Shown here piece by piece: positions 33,864-44,993 of a DNA stretch of 64,000 bases. Below the pieces are notes generated by a model, which was not told the origin of the DNA, ran no database searches, and worked only from the letters and a program-made list of their open reading frames with translations. Each line of letters opens with the position of its first letter. Within the stretch, counting starts at the first letter, position 1. This DNA is from Ophiosphaerella korrae. Lineage: Eukaryota > Ascomycota > Dothideomycetes > Pleosporales > Phaeosphaeriaceae. Made by a program: the position numbers and the translations under genes. The DNA lies in assembly GCA_028456385.1 (NCBI GenBank), contig JALNQF010000037.1, positions 62,001-126,000 on the forward strand, given 5' to 3'.

Positions 33864-35024
33864 TCTAGCGGAAGCAAATTACTAATCCTAGCTAATGCGA
33901 GGTATCCCTATACTTCTTATATGATATACCTGCGGGGTATTCTATTATAAGACATGCGGCTGTACGGATCGCATGAATAAAACTTCGAGGTGCGGTTCAA
34001 CGCACAACAATACCCGCTTTTGTAACATGTCGACATACCATCACATCGCCCTCGAGCTCCGAAACCCGCCGTTATTCTCTCCCACTAACAAAACGAAAAA
34101 CCTGATTAAGACCACGTCCTCACAATTTCTCAAGTCCACTAACGCCGATTCCTAGACCCAACTGGTAGCTGAGATCTAGTCTCAGCTTCATTGAAGGGGA
34201 ATATGATGGGATTGGGAGGGGTATAAGATACGATAGAGTATGCCGCCCTGGAGAAATCGAAGCTTGTGCTTCGGCAAGTGGGTTGAGCGTCGCTGGAGGA
34301 ACGCTGTCGTTGAAAGTGCATACGCAGGTGGAAAGGCTCGTACATGTTTTGATGGTACAACTGTCAGTTTGCAAAAGCTTGAATCTGATGGTGACGCTGC
34401 TTAGCAAGGCACTACAATATCTAAAGCTGCTTGCCGTCCTCTATTACTGGAGACGATTCTTATGTCTCTTCGCAATATCATTCATTCTAAACGATCATGG
34501 CAAGGGTCTGTTCAGAGCGGGTCGATCGTCCTCCCTGCTAGCGTGATCGAGGCGTTCGTCTGCCTCTGGCCAGGCTCAAGTAGCAAATATTTAATATGTA
34601 ATTCTACAAGTGGACATCTTGGTACTTGATTTAGACTATGTTGAAGTTTCGCTGTAGCAAATTGGCAAGCTATATATTCATGCTAATCCCCAGCCCTCTA
34701 TGAAATAGAGAGAATACAGTAAGTATATTAATCATGATATAAATGTTCTGGCCTTAGAATGTGTTAAGCTCGTTAAGCTCAACTTTGTATATCTATACCT
34801 TTCCAGTTACCTCACGCAAACCCCTTCCAAGCCTAAACTAGGGTCTATCCTCTACCTAGTAATCTACTTGTACTGGACCGGACTGGACTAGAGCGATACA
34901 CTAATAAGTACATCAAGAAGGCGTTAAACTTCTATAGGAAACTGAACAAGACTAATCTTAAAATTTCAATCCACCAGAATAGTGAGCGAAAGAGGATAGG
35001 CATCCGCTTCCTAGTCTGGCCGTC
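33864..35024. other. AT-rich spacer, nothing recognised
   Basis: Lies beyond the 3' end of the ankyrin array. Short frames near 34120-34546 on both strands lack domains and have AT-rich, degenerate flanks. No repeat pairing noticed. Confidence 0.4.
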
Positions 35025-37388
35025 CTAGCCTACGTTGGCGTCGGCTCCCTTGTCGATAAGAAGTCTCGCTACTGCCTCGTAGCCGTTCGCTAAGGCCTGT
35101 AGGAGTGGTGTTGATCCATATTTGTTGCTAGCATTAACGTCGGCTCCCTTGTCGATAAGAAGTCTCGCTACTGCCTCGTAGCTGTTCTCTGAGGCCCATA
35201 GGAGTGGTGGTGATCTATATTTGTCGCTAGTATTAATGTCGGCTCCCTTGTTGATAAGAAGTCTCGCTACTGCCTCGTAGCCGTTCGCTAAGGTCTGTAG
35301 GAGTAGTGTTAATCTATATTTGTCGCTAGTATTAACGTTGGCTCCCTTGTCGATAAGAAGTCTCGCTACTGCTTCGTGGCGGTTCGCTAAGGCCTGTAGG
35401 AGTAGTGTCCATCTATCTTTGTCGCTAGTATTAACGTTGGCTCCCTTGTCGATAAGAAGTCTTGCTACTACTTCGTAGCCGTTCGCTGAGGCCTGTAGGA
35501 GTAGTGTTGATCTATATTTGTCGCTAGCATTAACGTTAGCTCCCTTGTCGATAAGAAGTCTTACTACTACCTCGTAGCCGTTCGCTAAGGCCTGTAGGAG
35601 TAGTGTTAATCTATATTTGTTACTAGCATTAACGTCAGCTCCCTTGTTAATAAGAAGTCTCGCTACTACCTCGTAGCCGTTCTCTAAGGCCTATAGGAGT
35701 AGTATTAATCTATATTTGTCGCTAGCATTAACGTCAGCTCCCTTATTAATAAGAAGTCTTACTACTACCTCGTAGCCGTTCGCTAAGGCCTGTAGGAGTA
35801 GTGTTAATCTATATTTGTCGCTAGTATTAATGTTGGCTCCCTTGTCAATAAGAAGTCTCGCTACTACCTTATAGCTATTCTTTAAGGCCCGTAGGAGTAG
35901 TATTGATCTATATTTGTCGCTAGTATTAATATCAGCTCCTTTATCAATAAGAAGTCTCGCTACTACCTTGTAGCCGTTCTTTAAGGCCCGTAGGAGTAGT
36001 ATCCATCTATATTTATTGCTAGTATTAACGTTAGCTCCCTTGTCAATAAGAAGTCTCGCTACTACTTCGTAGCGGTTCGCTAAGGCCCGTAAGAGTAGTA
36101 TCCATCTATCTTTGTCGCTAGTATTAATGTTAGCTCCCTTGTCGATAAGAAGTCTCGCTACTACCTCATAGCGGTTCGCTAAGGCCTATAGGAGTAGTAT
36201 CTATCTATCTTTATCGCTAGTATTAATGTTAGCTCCCTTGTCGATAAGAAGTCTTGCTACTACCTCGTAGCCGTTCGCTAAGGCCTGTAGGAGTAGTGTT
36301 GATCTATATTTGTCGCTAGCATTAACGTCAGCTCCCTTGTCGATAAGAAGTCTCGCTACTACCTCGTAGCCGTTCTCTAAGGCCTATAGGAGTAGTGTTA
36401 ATCTATATTTGTCGCTAGCATTAACGTCAGCTCCCTTGTCGATAAGAAGTCTTGCTACTACCTCGTAGCCGTTCGCTAAGGCCTGTAAGAGTAGTGTTAA
36501 TCTATATTTGTCGCTAGTATTAATGTCGGCTCCCTTGTCGATAAGAAGTCTCGCTACTACCTTATAGCTATTCTTTAAGGCCTATAGGAGTGGTGTTAAT
36601 CTATATTTGTTGCTAGTATTAATGTCAGCTCCCTTGTCGATAAGAAGTCTCGCTACTACCTCGTAGCCGTTCTTTAAGGCCTGTAGGAGTAGTGTCCATC
36701 TATATTTATTGCTAGTATTAACGTTAGCTCCCTTGTTAATAAGAAGTCTTGCTACTACTTCGTAGCGGTTCGCTAAGGCCCGTAGGAGTAGTGTCCATCT
36801 ATCTTTGTCGCTAGTATTAATGTTAGCTCCCTTGTCAATAAGAAGTCTCGCTACTACCTCGTAGCAGTTTGCTAAGGCCTGTAGGAGTAGTGTCTATCTA
36901 TCTTTGTCGCTAGTATTAATGTTAGCTCCCTTGTCAATAAGAAGTCTTACTACTACCTCGTAGCCGTTCGCTAAGGCCTGTAGGAGTAGTGTTAATCTAT
37001 ATTTGTCGCTAGCATTAACGTCGGCTCCCTTGTCGATAAGAAGTCTCGCTACTGCCTCGTAGCCGTTCTCTAAGGCCTATAGGAGTGGTGTTAATCTATA
37101 TTTGTCGCTAGCATTAACGTCGGCTCCCTTGTCGATAAGAAGTCTTGCTACTGCCTCGTAGCCGTTCGCTGAGGCCTGTAGGAGTGGTGTTAATCTATAT
37201 TTGTTGCTAGTATTAATGTCGGCTCCCTTGTCAATAAGAAGTCTCGCTACTGCCTTATAGCTGTTCTTTGAGGCCCGTAGGAGTGGTGTTGATCTATATT
37301 TGTCGCTAGTATTAATGTCGGCTCCCTTGTCGATAAGAAGTCTCGCTACTGCCTCGTAGCCGTTCTTTGAGGCCCGTAGGAGTGGTGT
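35025..37388 (-). pseudogene. Untranslated continuation of the NLR ankyrin array (99-bp tandem repeats)
   Basis: The 99-bp repeat TCGGCTCCCTTG... starts at 35041 and recurs exactly every 99 bp to 37714 (28 starts, no indel), so all units are in one reading frame on the minus strand. The NLR frame stops at 37389-37391, where a TGG (Trp) codon has become TAG. Beyond it about 24 units remain in phase but carry further stops, such as CAG to TAG within CTCCTATAGGCC and more TGG to TAG. Reading through would end at a TAG at 35025-35027 after GADANVG, probably the original stop. Units between about 35437 and 37020 share CpA-to-TpA changes (GCA to GTA, CCA to CTA) that remove the ankyrin TPLL proline. 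This pattern indicates RIP or a RIP-like process. It could also be an untranslated repeat reservoir. Confidence 0.75.
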
Positions 37389-40300
37389 CTATCCATATTT
37401 GTTGCTAGTATTAACGTTGGCTCCCTTGTTAATAAGAAGTCTCGCTACTGCTTCGTGGCGGTTCGCTAAGGCCCGTAGGAGTGGTGTCCATCCATCTTTG
37501 TCGCTAGTATTAATGTTGGCTCCCTTGTCGATAAGAAGTCTCGCTACTGCCTCGTGGCGGTTCGCTAAGGCCTGTAGGAGTGGTGTCCATCTATCTTTGT
37601 CGCTAGTATTAATGTTGGCTCCCTTGTCGATAAGAAGTCTTGCTACTGCCTCGTAGCCGTTCGCTGAGGCCTGTAGGAGTGGTGTTGATCCATATTTGTC
37701 GCTAGCATTAACGTCGGCTCCCTTGTCGATAAGAAGTCTCGCTACTGCTTCGTGGCCCTTCTCTGAGGCTCGTGAAAGTGGCGTTTGGCCCCCCAAATCC
37801 ATGTCATTGAGGGTTGGCCCTGTTTGGAGAAGCAACTTGACAATGCCTGCCCGACCATCCTGGGCAGCCCAAGATAGCGGTGTTCGATTTTTGTATTCTT
37901 TCAAGGCTTTCTTGCAGTTCAGACCCTCTGCAATGTCGGCTTCGTTATAGATGCTGGAGGGCGAGTTCAGAAGAGCGGCAACAGTATCTTTGTTACCGTT
38001 GGCCAAAGCGGCAAATAGCGGGTACCCATATCTCTCTCCATAAATATGAATACGCGGATCCTCTTTGAGCCTTGTGCGGATGAGCTCCGAGAATCCTTTG
38101 TCTGCGAGAACATAGAAGAGACTTGCATCCAAACTGTATTTACGATTCATTTGCTCTTCGAAAAGATTAATGATACTGATCCAATTGGCAACGGGAAAAT
38201 GAGATAAAAACTTGTCTTGAGGAACGGAATCCGCCGCAGCGTTGGCATGGTAGAGAACATGCTGACTGGCATACTCAAAAAAGGGGTACCCCTTTGAGAT
38301 TTTCGTGGTTTTTGACCGCAGCTTGCCAAGAGGCGCATGCACCAATGGATTATTCATATACGAGTTGCAACATTGCTTGAGCCTCTCATGGCTTAGGCTC
38401 TTCCAATCAAATCCAGGATTAGGCCATAATTCATGGAGACCCCCATCTTTAATGAGAAAATCTCGTACGGATTCATGTATGAATTGCACAGTTGGCTGCT
38501 TGGCTTTCGTGATCTCAGCGAGTCCTTTCGAAGAGCTGATGACACATCTTTCGACACTATCACTAGTGTCTGGGACGGTGACATCTGGGATTTCGGGATC
38601 GGCCAGATCTTTCAAGGATAGTCCAGACCAGAGGGCATGATAGTACTCCTCCGGTCTCAGTGGCCGCTTTGCGTAGAGAATCCAGAGAATACATAACAGC
38701 AAATCCTCCATATTCTCATTGTCCCGCCTCAAGATGTCTTTGAAAAGTTCACTCAAGCCACTTGGTACTTCCAAGAATCTCTTTCTAAGAGCTAGGCCAC
38801 CCCGTCGATCTTCTTTGTTCAGGATATTGACAACTAGCACGACCCACAGGAATACCCCGGCAGATTTCTTAAGAATTTGTGGTTGCAACTCTCCAACAAG
38901 GGCAGAATTTTTGATTCGGAGATGGCTTTGGATATAGTTAGCCAAGTCCTCGATGTGGCCCGGCTGATCCTCCAGTGTAAGTTGGATGCCCAGTCGTATG
39001 TCGATGTAGGGGTAATGACGACTAGAGAAACAGATTTTAAGCCGTACACCTTTGTTTGTGGAAGTTTCCGCTAGCTCCTCGAAGTATTGGACCATATCCA
39101 TAATTTGCTGCTCATCACATTCGTCAAGAGCATCTACGAAGCAAGTAAATGAGCGTTGGCCAAGAGCTGAGACTGCGCTAAAGAATAGGTCTTTGAGAAT
39201 GTTCAATGACGGACACTTATGTTGATTCTGAGGAATAAGGTCGGGATCGTGGAAAACTGTTTGGAGGTCGGGGAACCCTTCAAGGAGCTGCAAAAGTAAG
39301 GACCGGTACATTCCCGAAATGGATTTCTCCAAGTACTCGCCTCGGGCGTTGAAAAAGAAAGAGGCAGTGACGGCATGCTGACAGAGATCTTTCTTTTTTG
39401 TCTTCAGGTATATGAACTTCATGATGGTCGACTTGCCAACACCTGGCTTACCTCTGATCCACAAAAAGCTATGGTTCTGTACCTGGTTTTGAGGATCAAG
39501 CCATTCCTTGTACTTCGGGTGTTGGAGAAACCACTGGCATGTTTTAGAATGAGCAGCTTTTATGGTAGTCCTGCGAGAATCAATTTGCTCGAATTTGAGG
39601 GACTCCAGCAAATGCCGACGATAATGTGATACATCTTGATGTACTGATTGAATACGGGCTGGTGTCGTAAGAAATAGCCACAAAGCCTCAGAGCTGACTT
39701 ACTAGTATTCGGCACGTACCCGGTCTCTGTAATTGCTTTGGCCACGGGCAACACCTCCAGCAACTCCCTTGCGTATGCGGCGGCAGTCGCTGCCGCATAC
39801 CTTTGCCATTGCTTGTTCTTGTGGGAGTCCGAGTAGTCGCAGATTCCGCGAATTGGGAGACAAGGGAGAATATCCATCAGACCGGCAGCCTCCATTTCGA
39901 AACAGATGACATCCAGTTGTCGGGCAATCTCATCCCGGGTTCTGCCGTGTCTCATGACTTGGTTCCCTGAAGCGATCGCACCATAATGTATCATCGGGTT
40001 GTCGGGTAGCCGCCTACTTCGTAGCACTAACTTCGACTGGTCGCATCCATCACAGCTGAGGCTTCCATGGTCTTCATGATCATAAGTCGCTCGAAAGAGC
40101 CGATCCGGTGAGCTCGGGCGACCGTACTCGGGGTGTCCTTCCAGCTTCTCCCGTAGGATAGTTGGAACTCGACTAGGCTGCAGCTCGTGTTTCGAACGGA
40201 GGGTGGATACGACTGTTCTGAGCAACTGGTGAGGCATCCTATAGATCGCTGTTCGCTGGAGTTGTCCGTCTCCGACGATTTTCCCAAGATCATTTTGCAT

Positions 40301-40759
40301 CACCCTTGTTCCGACAACGATGTCACCCAAACGTACATCAGCCTTGCCCGGCACACCACCGCCAATCCCCACCATCAAGCCCGCACGGATCGATGAGAAG
40401 GTTCGCTTTATGTTCGTCACGACGTTCGCCGCGCTGATCGTTCCATACTGGTCCGCTGGTAAGCATGCAATGACGACATTGTGCTGCTTGATGCTTCCCA
40501 ATACATAGGTGTTGCTGTCACCCGCATTTGTGGGCAGGGCTTCGTGAATCTCGTCCAACATGGCCCGAGCTGCTGCCATCTCTATGGGGAGCGCGCAGAT
40601 CCAGGCGATGGTGTAATGATCGTGTTGTGGGACGGCCGAACCGTCTCGCGGCTTATGAGCCGCATTGCCTAGGTCATTGTGGGAAGTCTTCTGTCGCTTT
40701 GGAGGGCGAGACGAGTTTGTGTCAGCATGGTCTTCGTGCCAAAAACTCACCGTATCCAT
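37389..40759 (-). CDS. Fungal NLR: PNP_UDP - NACHT - ankyrin repeats (prematurely stopped)
   Basis: Exons 40759-39703 and 39658-37389 on the minus strand, 1108 residues. The 44-nt intron (GTAAGT, CTTAC branch-like site, CACCAG) joins NT to TRIQSVHQDVSHYRRHLLES in phase. A basic stretch PPKRQK near residue 20 could be a nuclear signal. A nucleoside-phosphorylase-like domain covers about residues 47-340 (YTIAWICALPIEMAAA, MVGIGGGVPGKADVRLGDIV, CFEMEAAGLM). The NACHT has P-loop GKPGVGKST at about 422-430 and Walker B FVDALDECD at about 526-534. Five ankyrin repeats (33 residues each) fill about 943-1108 and are nearly identical toward the C-terminus. Proteins of this plan act in fungal non-self recognition and regulated cell death in known cases; the function here is inferred. 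The stop truncates a much longer array, so full function is uncertain, though the PNP and NACHT parts are intact. Confidence 0.85.
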
Positions 40760-40950
40760 CTCTGCAAGGTGTGCATCTGACTACGATAAAACTTCTGGAG
40801 GAAAGTGTCTGGTGAACAGCGATTATCGCATCTCGAAGTTGCACGATGATTGTATCCAGCAGTTGAGAGGCTGAGACGCGTTGGCTGGTCAAACAACGAC
40901 CGAACCCTTTGAGCCTTAACACTGCGCCGAGTCCTGAGTCGCATTTAATT

Positions 40951-41345
40951 AACGTGTCTCACCACTCCTCGGCCCACCCTAAAAACCCACCAAAAATCGC
41001 AAAAACTGTACCTTAATATCTTAACAACAGCCTTATAATAAATTCTAGAATTTCAATCCTATCGTTAAATAGCTATTTTTAGGCTCATATTTAACTTAGA
41101 AGGTAAATTTATTATATAGTTCTAGAGGTATTCTAGTTTAGCTTAAAATTGGGGGCCAAAACTTAGTATCTTTATAACGGCTAGGTATATTACTATAGTA
41201 CTTCTGTAGGTACTTCTAAGTTAGTATAAGAAGCTTTTTGTAAAATTTTAGAATTTATTATAAGGCTGTTGTTAAGATATCAAGGTACAGTTTTTGCGAT
41301 TTTTGGTGGGTTTTTAGGGTGGGCCGAGGAGTGATAAAACACGTT
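40951..41345. mobile_element. MITE with ~97-bp terminal inverted repeats
   Basis: A 395-bp non-coding element starting AACGTGT and ending ACACGTT. An 84-bp stretch beginning ACTCCTCGGCCCACCC on the left is repeated in inverse on the right with one mismatch (A against G). The outer 13 bp are also inverted, with a few transitions. The interior is AT-rich and non-coding. It sits about 190 bp upstream of the NLR start codon and so inside the likely promoter. Together with its neighbour it shares the ends ACGTGT and the word CCACTCCTCGG, so the two belong to related families. Confidence 0.85.
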
Positions 41346-41346
41346 G

Positions 41347-41583
41347 ACGTGTTCCACCAGTCCCCGGGCCGCACCACTCCTCGGGCCACCTTATCAAAAT
41401 CAGCTTTGCAAGATTTTAAAAATTAGTATCTATAGATAATATCTATGGTTAGAGTAGTTTTACTAATTCATAAAGAGGGACAAGAGCATTGGTGTAATGT
41501 TATGATTAATTGAAAAAATCTTGGCGCTAGTTTTGGTGAGGTGGCCCGAGGAGTGGTGTGGCCCGGGGACTGGTGGAACACGT
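41347..41583. mobile_element. Second MITE, abutting the first, 45-bp terminal inverted repeats
   Basis: A 237-bp element with ends ACGTGTTCCACCAGTCCCCG on the left and the same in reverse complement on the right; 45 bp of TIR carry one G/A mismatch. The interior is AT-rich and non-coding. Only one base separates it from the first MITE, suggesting insertion into or next to the same ACGTGT-type target. High TIR identity suggests recent activity or strong conservation. Confidence 0.85.
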
Positions 41584-41954
41584 TAGAGGTACCAATCGAC
41601 GTAGCAGCCCTGCATATAATTGCATCCCGCAGCGCGCATAGGGCTGATAATGACTTCCTAGTATTAGAGGGAGGCTCTAAAGCTTAGAAAAGTCTATTCT
41701 ACAAAAATCCAGAACAATAAAGGCTCAACGTTGACGCTCTAGGGAGGGAAGTCTGTTACGCTATAAAAGAAGACGCTGCATAAACTTGGCTTAGAGGCGA
41801 TGATACTAACGTAATTTTAGCTTGAAGGGTATTGTAGATGTTTAGAATTAGGTATAATAGATTTTTTTTTTTTGAATAATAGTAATATTGCTTGTACGCA
41901 TAGGTTTTCTAGTGACTGAAAGTCAAAAGTGTCCCTCATTTGTCTCGCCACATA

Positions 41955-42176
41955 GGGTGTCTCGCTGTGCAGGGATGCACGTTACTTTCTCTGAAATAGT
42001 GTATTGTGTAGATACCTTGCCGCCTAGTTCACGACGAGTGCTTTATCATTGTGAAAGCCCGTCTGTGTATCATAGAGCTACTACTACGCTTTACCACTAT
42101 GACAACCCTTAGAATTGACAGGACATGTTCAAAGGACATGTCGTTGCTACACCATGCTCTGTTGGATGTCAACCAT
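41955..42176 (+). repeat. Truncated copy C of the 357-bp inverted-repeat element
   Basis: Begins GGGTGTCTCGCTGTGCA, the left terminus of the element at 33507, and follows it through CCTTGCCGCCTAGTTCACGA, GAGTGCTTTATCATTG, GAGCTACTACTACGCTTTAC to GCTCTGTTGGATGTC. It then ends; the right half is missing. Differences to copy B are mostly C/T and G/A. Bases 41584-41954 and 42177-42412 are AT-rich flank with nothing recognised. Confidence 0.7.
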
Positions 42177-42412
42177 CAATCGGCATAGGCTAGCTACACA
42201 TTCTTCCTGGCTCATTACGCGGGGCCATTGATCGGCAGCGCATCTAGAACCACCGCAATTTTGTAGTTGGAATCCATTATTAGATGTAGATTTAGTGGGA
42301 GATTATAAAAGCATTCTTGACAAATCTGAGAAATTGCATGGGTATACCAAAAATACTTGAAAATTCAATGATGGTACTCTATAGATGTCGTTCTATTCTA
42401 TGTGAATGTACG

Positions 42413-44993
42413 TTAATGGCTCTTTATTTCTACATTAGCCAACGCGCTATTCAACGCAGCCGTGACGTCGACATGGAAAAGCGGCCTATTTAGCCCTTGA
42501 ACGACTAACTTCCTGTTCGGCCTCACCTTTCTCTCCACACCACCGTACGCCTTGCTATACTCTAACTGCTTATTCAAGCTCCCTTCTTCACTCGCGCTGT
42601 CGCGGAGTTCTTCTGCTCTGAGGCCACCGGCTTCAATATCGTTTAACGCTACCTGCGATGCTCGTGCAAGTCGGCGATTCTCCTGCGCTTCGGCTTCCGC
42701 GGCGGCAGACTGTGAGCCGCCGATTTCAGCGACACTGAAAATGGGTTTCCAGCGTTGGATGCCACTGTTCTCGGTTGGCGGGGTGTAGTAGCCGAAGCCT
42801 GCGGCTGCGAGGGCGCGCTTGGCCCAGCGGTTGTTGATGTTGGTGAAGTGCCAGTCTACCGTGTCTGGCGCGGCGTATTTGTCTAACTGGTTCCGTACGT
42901 CGATAAGATTCTGGATGGAGGTAAGATCGACGTTGTTGACTGAAGACATGTCGAGAATGATGGCCTTGAGTGTTGGACGTTCGTCTGCTTCTGCTTGTTC
43001 CTTGCCCTTACGTGGACCAGGGTCGTTCCAGGGGCGGTCACCAGGGCGGTTGAAACTAGAAGGGTTTGTGCGGCGTGTTTTCTTAAAGATAGTTTCAGTG
43101 AGTTGGTCGAGGTAGTGGTTTGCGTTTGGATAGTTGAAGCCTTCACTGAAGCGGTAGATGAAGATGCCTGGATAGGGGTCCTTGAGTTCAATAAGAGGGT
43201 TGGACCCGTCATCGTGACCGATAGGAAGGAAAATGTTGCGCACAGAATCTTCGCCCTCTTGTGGGGTCCTTCCGAGGCTAAGCTCTTTCTTGTATTCATC
43301 AGAACGGTCGAGAAGATGGTCACCAACGACAGAATGGATCTTCGCACGGCCCATAAAGCGACCCTTGGCCTTGAATGCGCGGAACAGAAACAGGGCTGCA
43401 GATATAGATACTGTGGTATAAATGCCGTTCTCAATGGTGGTGAAGACCGTTACGATAACTCCAGCAAAGAAGATAATAACCTCAAGAGGAGATATCCTCC
43501 AGAATTGATAGACAGTGTTTGGAGGTGTGATGAGATCACCGACAGCGTGTATAATGACAGCTGAAAGCGCAGCGTTTGGAATATACCAAAACATTGCAGG
43601 CAGGGCATAAATAGCGAGCAGAACGATAACAGCCGTGATTACGCCAGCAAATGGGGTTCTCACGCCAGCTTTCGACTTAATAGCAGTGCGTGAAAAAGAA
43701 CCAGTTGCTGGATAGGCTCCAAGAAATGGGCCCAGGCAGTTGGTTACACCAATAGCAACTAGCTCCTGGGAGGGGTTGATGACATAGTTGTTAACTCTTC
43801 CGAATGATTTTGCGATGGAAATATGCTCGATTAGGAGCACGATGACGGTTGATGGCAATTCAGACGCAAAGGAAGATATGATATCTGACGTTATGTGAGG
43901 TACCCGTGCGTGTTTAAATCCTGTTAGTGGTCAGTATATACAGTACTAGTGGAATGCCAATCTTACCGCGTGGTACGGTGCCGAGAGTCGTAATGACAGG
44001 TTTTGTTTTGTTTGCCCGGTGCTCGCGATTGACCAGATAGCTGAAAAAGATGTACAGCAGAATGACAAAAGCCGTTCGAAGGGTATTAAGGAAGAAGAAC
44101 GTCTTTGCCCTGCTTGGGTAGCGCTTTGCGAGAGAGTTGCATGCAAAGCGGATCAGGTACAGCAAGAAGAGAGCGGTAAGGCCGAATGAGGCGTTGAGAT
44201 TTGATCGCCCTAGATGTTTCAAAATATTAATAGCTACCTTGTATGTCGAATCCCGTGTCGAGAAGCCAGTGATGCCCATCATGGCAGGAACTTGTCCAAC
44301 AGCAATGTTGATTGCAGAACCGGTCATGAACGCGGATATAGCAGGCAGCGAGATCAGATCAACAATCCACCCTAGCCGTGCTAATCCCAAAAAGAGGACG
44401 ATGGCACCAGATATGATAGCCAAGGAAGACGCGACGATATCCCTCGGTACACCAGGTAGTCTTTCCTCGGCTTTTAGAACCACAGAACCAGTGACGGTTG
44501 ACAGAACTGCGACGGGGCCAATAGTGATATCTTTTGAGGTAGCGAAGAACCAATAAATCAGCACGCCCATGAAGGATGAATAGAGTCCGAATTCTGGAGA
44601 AAGTTCGGCTAGCTTGGCATATGCCATACTCTGGGGGACGACAACGGCACCGACGGTGATACCTGAATGATTTAGCAGGTGTTAAGAAGGGATTCTGAGC
44701 TTCTTACCAGCTACCAGGTCGCCAGTTAGCCACTGGGGATTGTACCGAGTGATCCAATGGACGAATGGGAAAAGACTGTAAAAGTATTGAAAAATCTCAT
44801 GACTGGATGGAAACGTCCTGCATAGCCACTCCCAGGCAGTAGGTTCGTCCTCAACATATGAGTCCGCCGAGTCGATCGAAAAAAAGCTCTCTCCTCGTGC
44901 GATGCGGTCTGATCCGGTTTCATTGCGATAGTGTAGGTCTATGCCAAGAACCTTTGCAAGACCATGGCCGACTTTGGTGGCCGTTCCAACCAT
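42413..44993 (-). CDS. SulP-family sulfate permease with STAS domain
   Basis: Exons 44993-44708, 44662-43967 and 43920-42413 on the minus strand, 829 residues (donors GTAAGA twice; acceptors TTCAG and AACAG). A soluble N-terminal part (about 90 residues) precedes the membrane domain. Splicing yields AGITVGAVVVPQSMAYAKLA, the conserved SulP signature region. Further motifs are IGPVAVLSTVTGSVV, LPAISAFMTGSAINIAVGQV, and CLGPFLGAYPATGSFSRTAI. About 10-12 membrane helices can be traced. The C-terminal STAS domain contains AIILDMSSVNNVDLTSIQNL. The permease would import sulfate at the plasma membrane by proton symport for the sulfur assimilation pathway. Substrate is by family; other anions are possible. 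Confidence 0.92.

Noticed and set aside
34120..34546. Overlapping frames on both strands beyond the ankyrin array
   Set aside because: Mutually overlapping, no domain, surrounded by repeat-derived AT-rich sequence.
35041..37812. The tandem array as a CRISPR or satellite
   Set aside because: Units are contiguous with no spacers, are 99 bp (33 codons) and translate as ankyrin repeats in the NLR frame.
37399..37950. Plus-strand frames with repeated LAPLSIRSLATASWRFAKA
   Set aside because: Antisense reading of the 99-bp ankyrin repeats; repetition comes from the tandem array.
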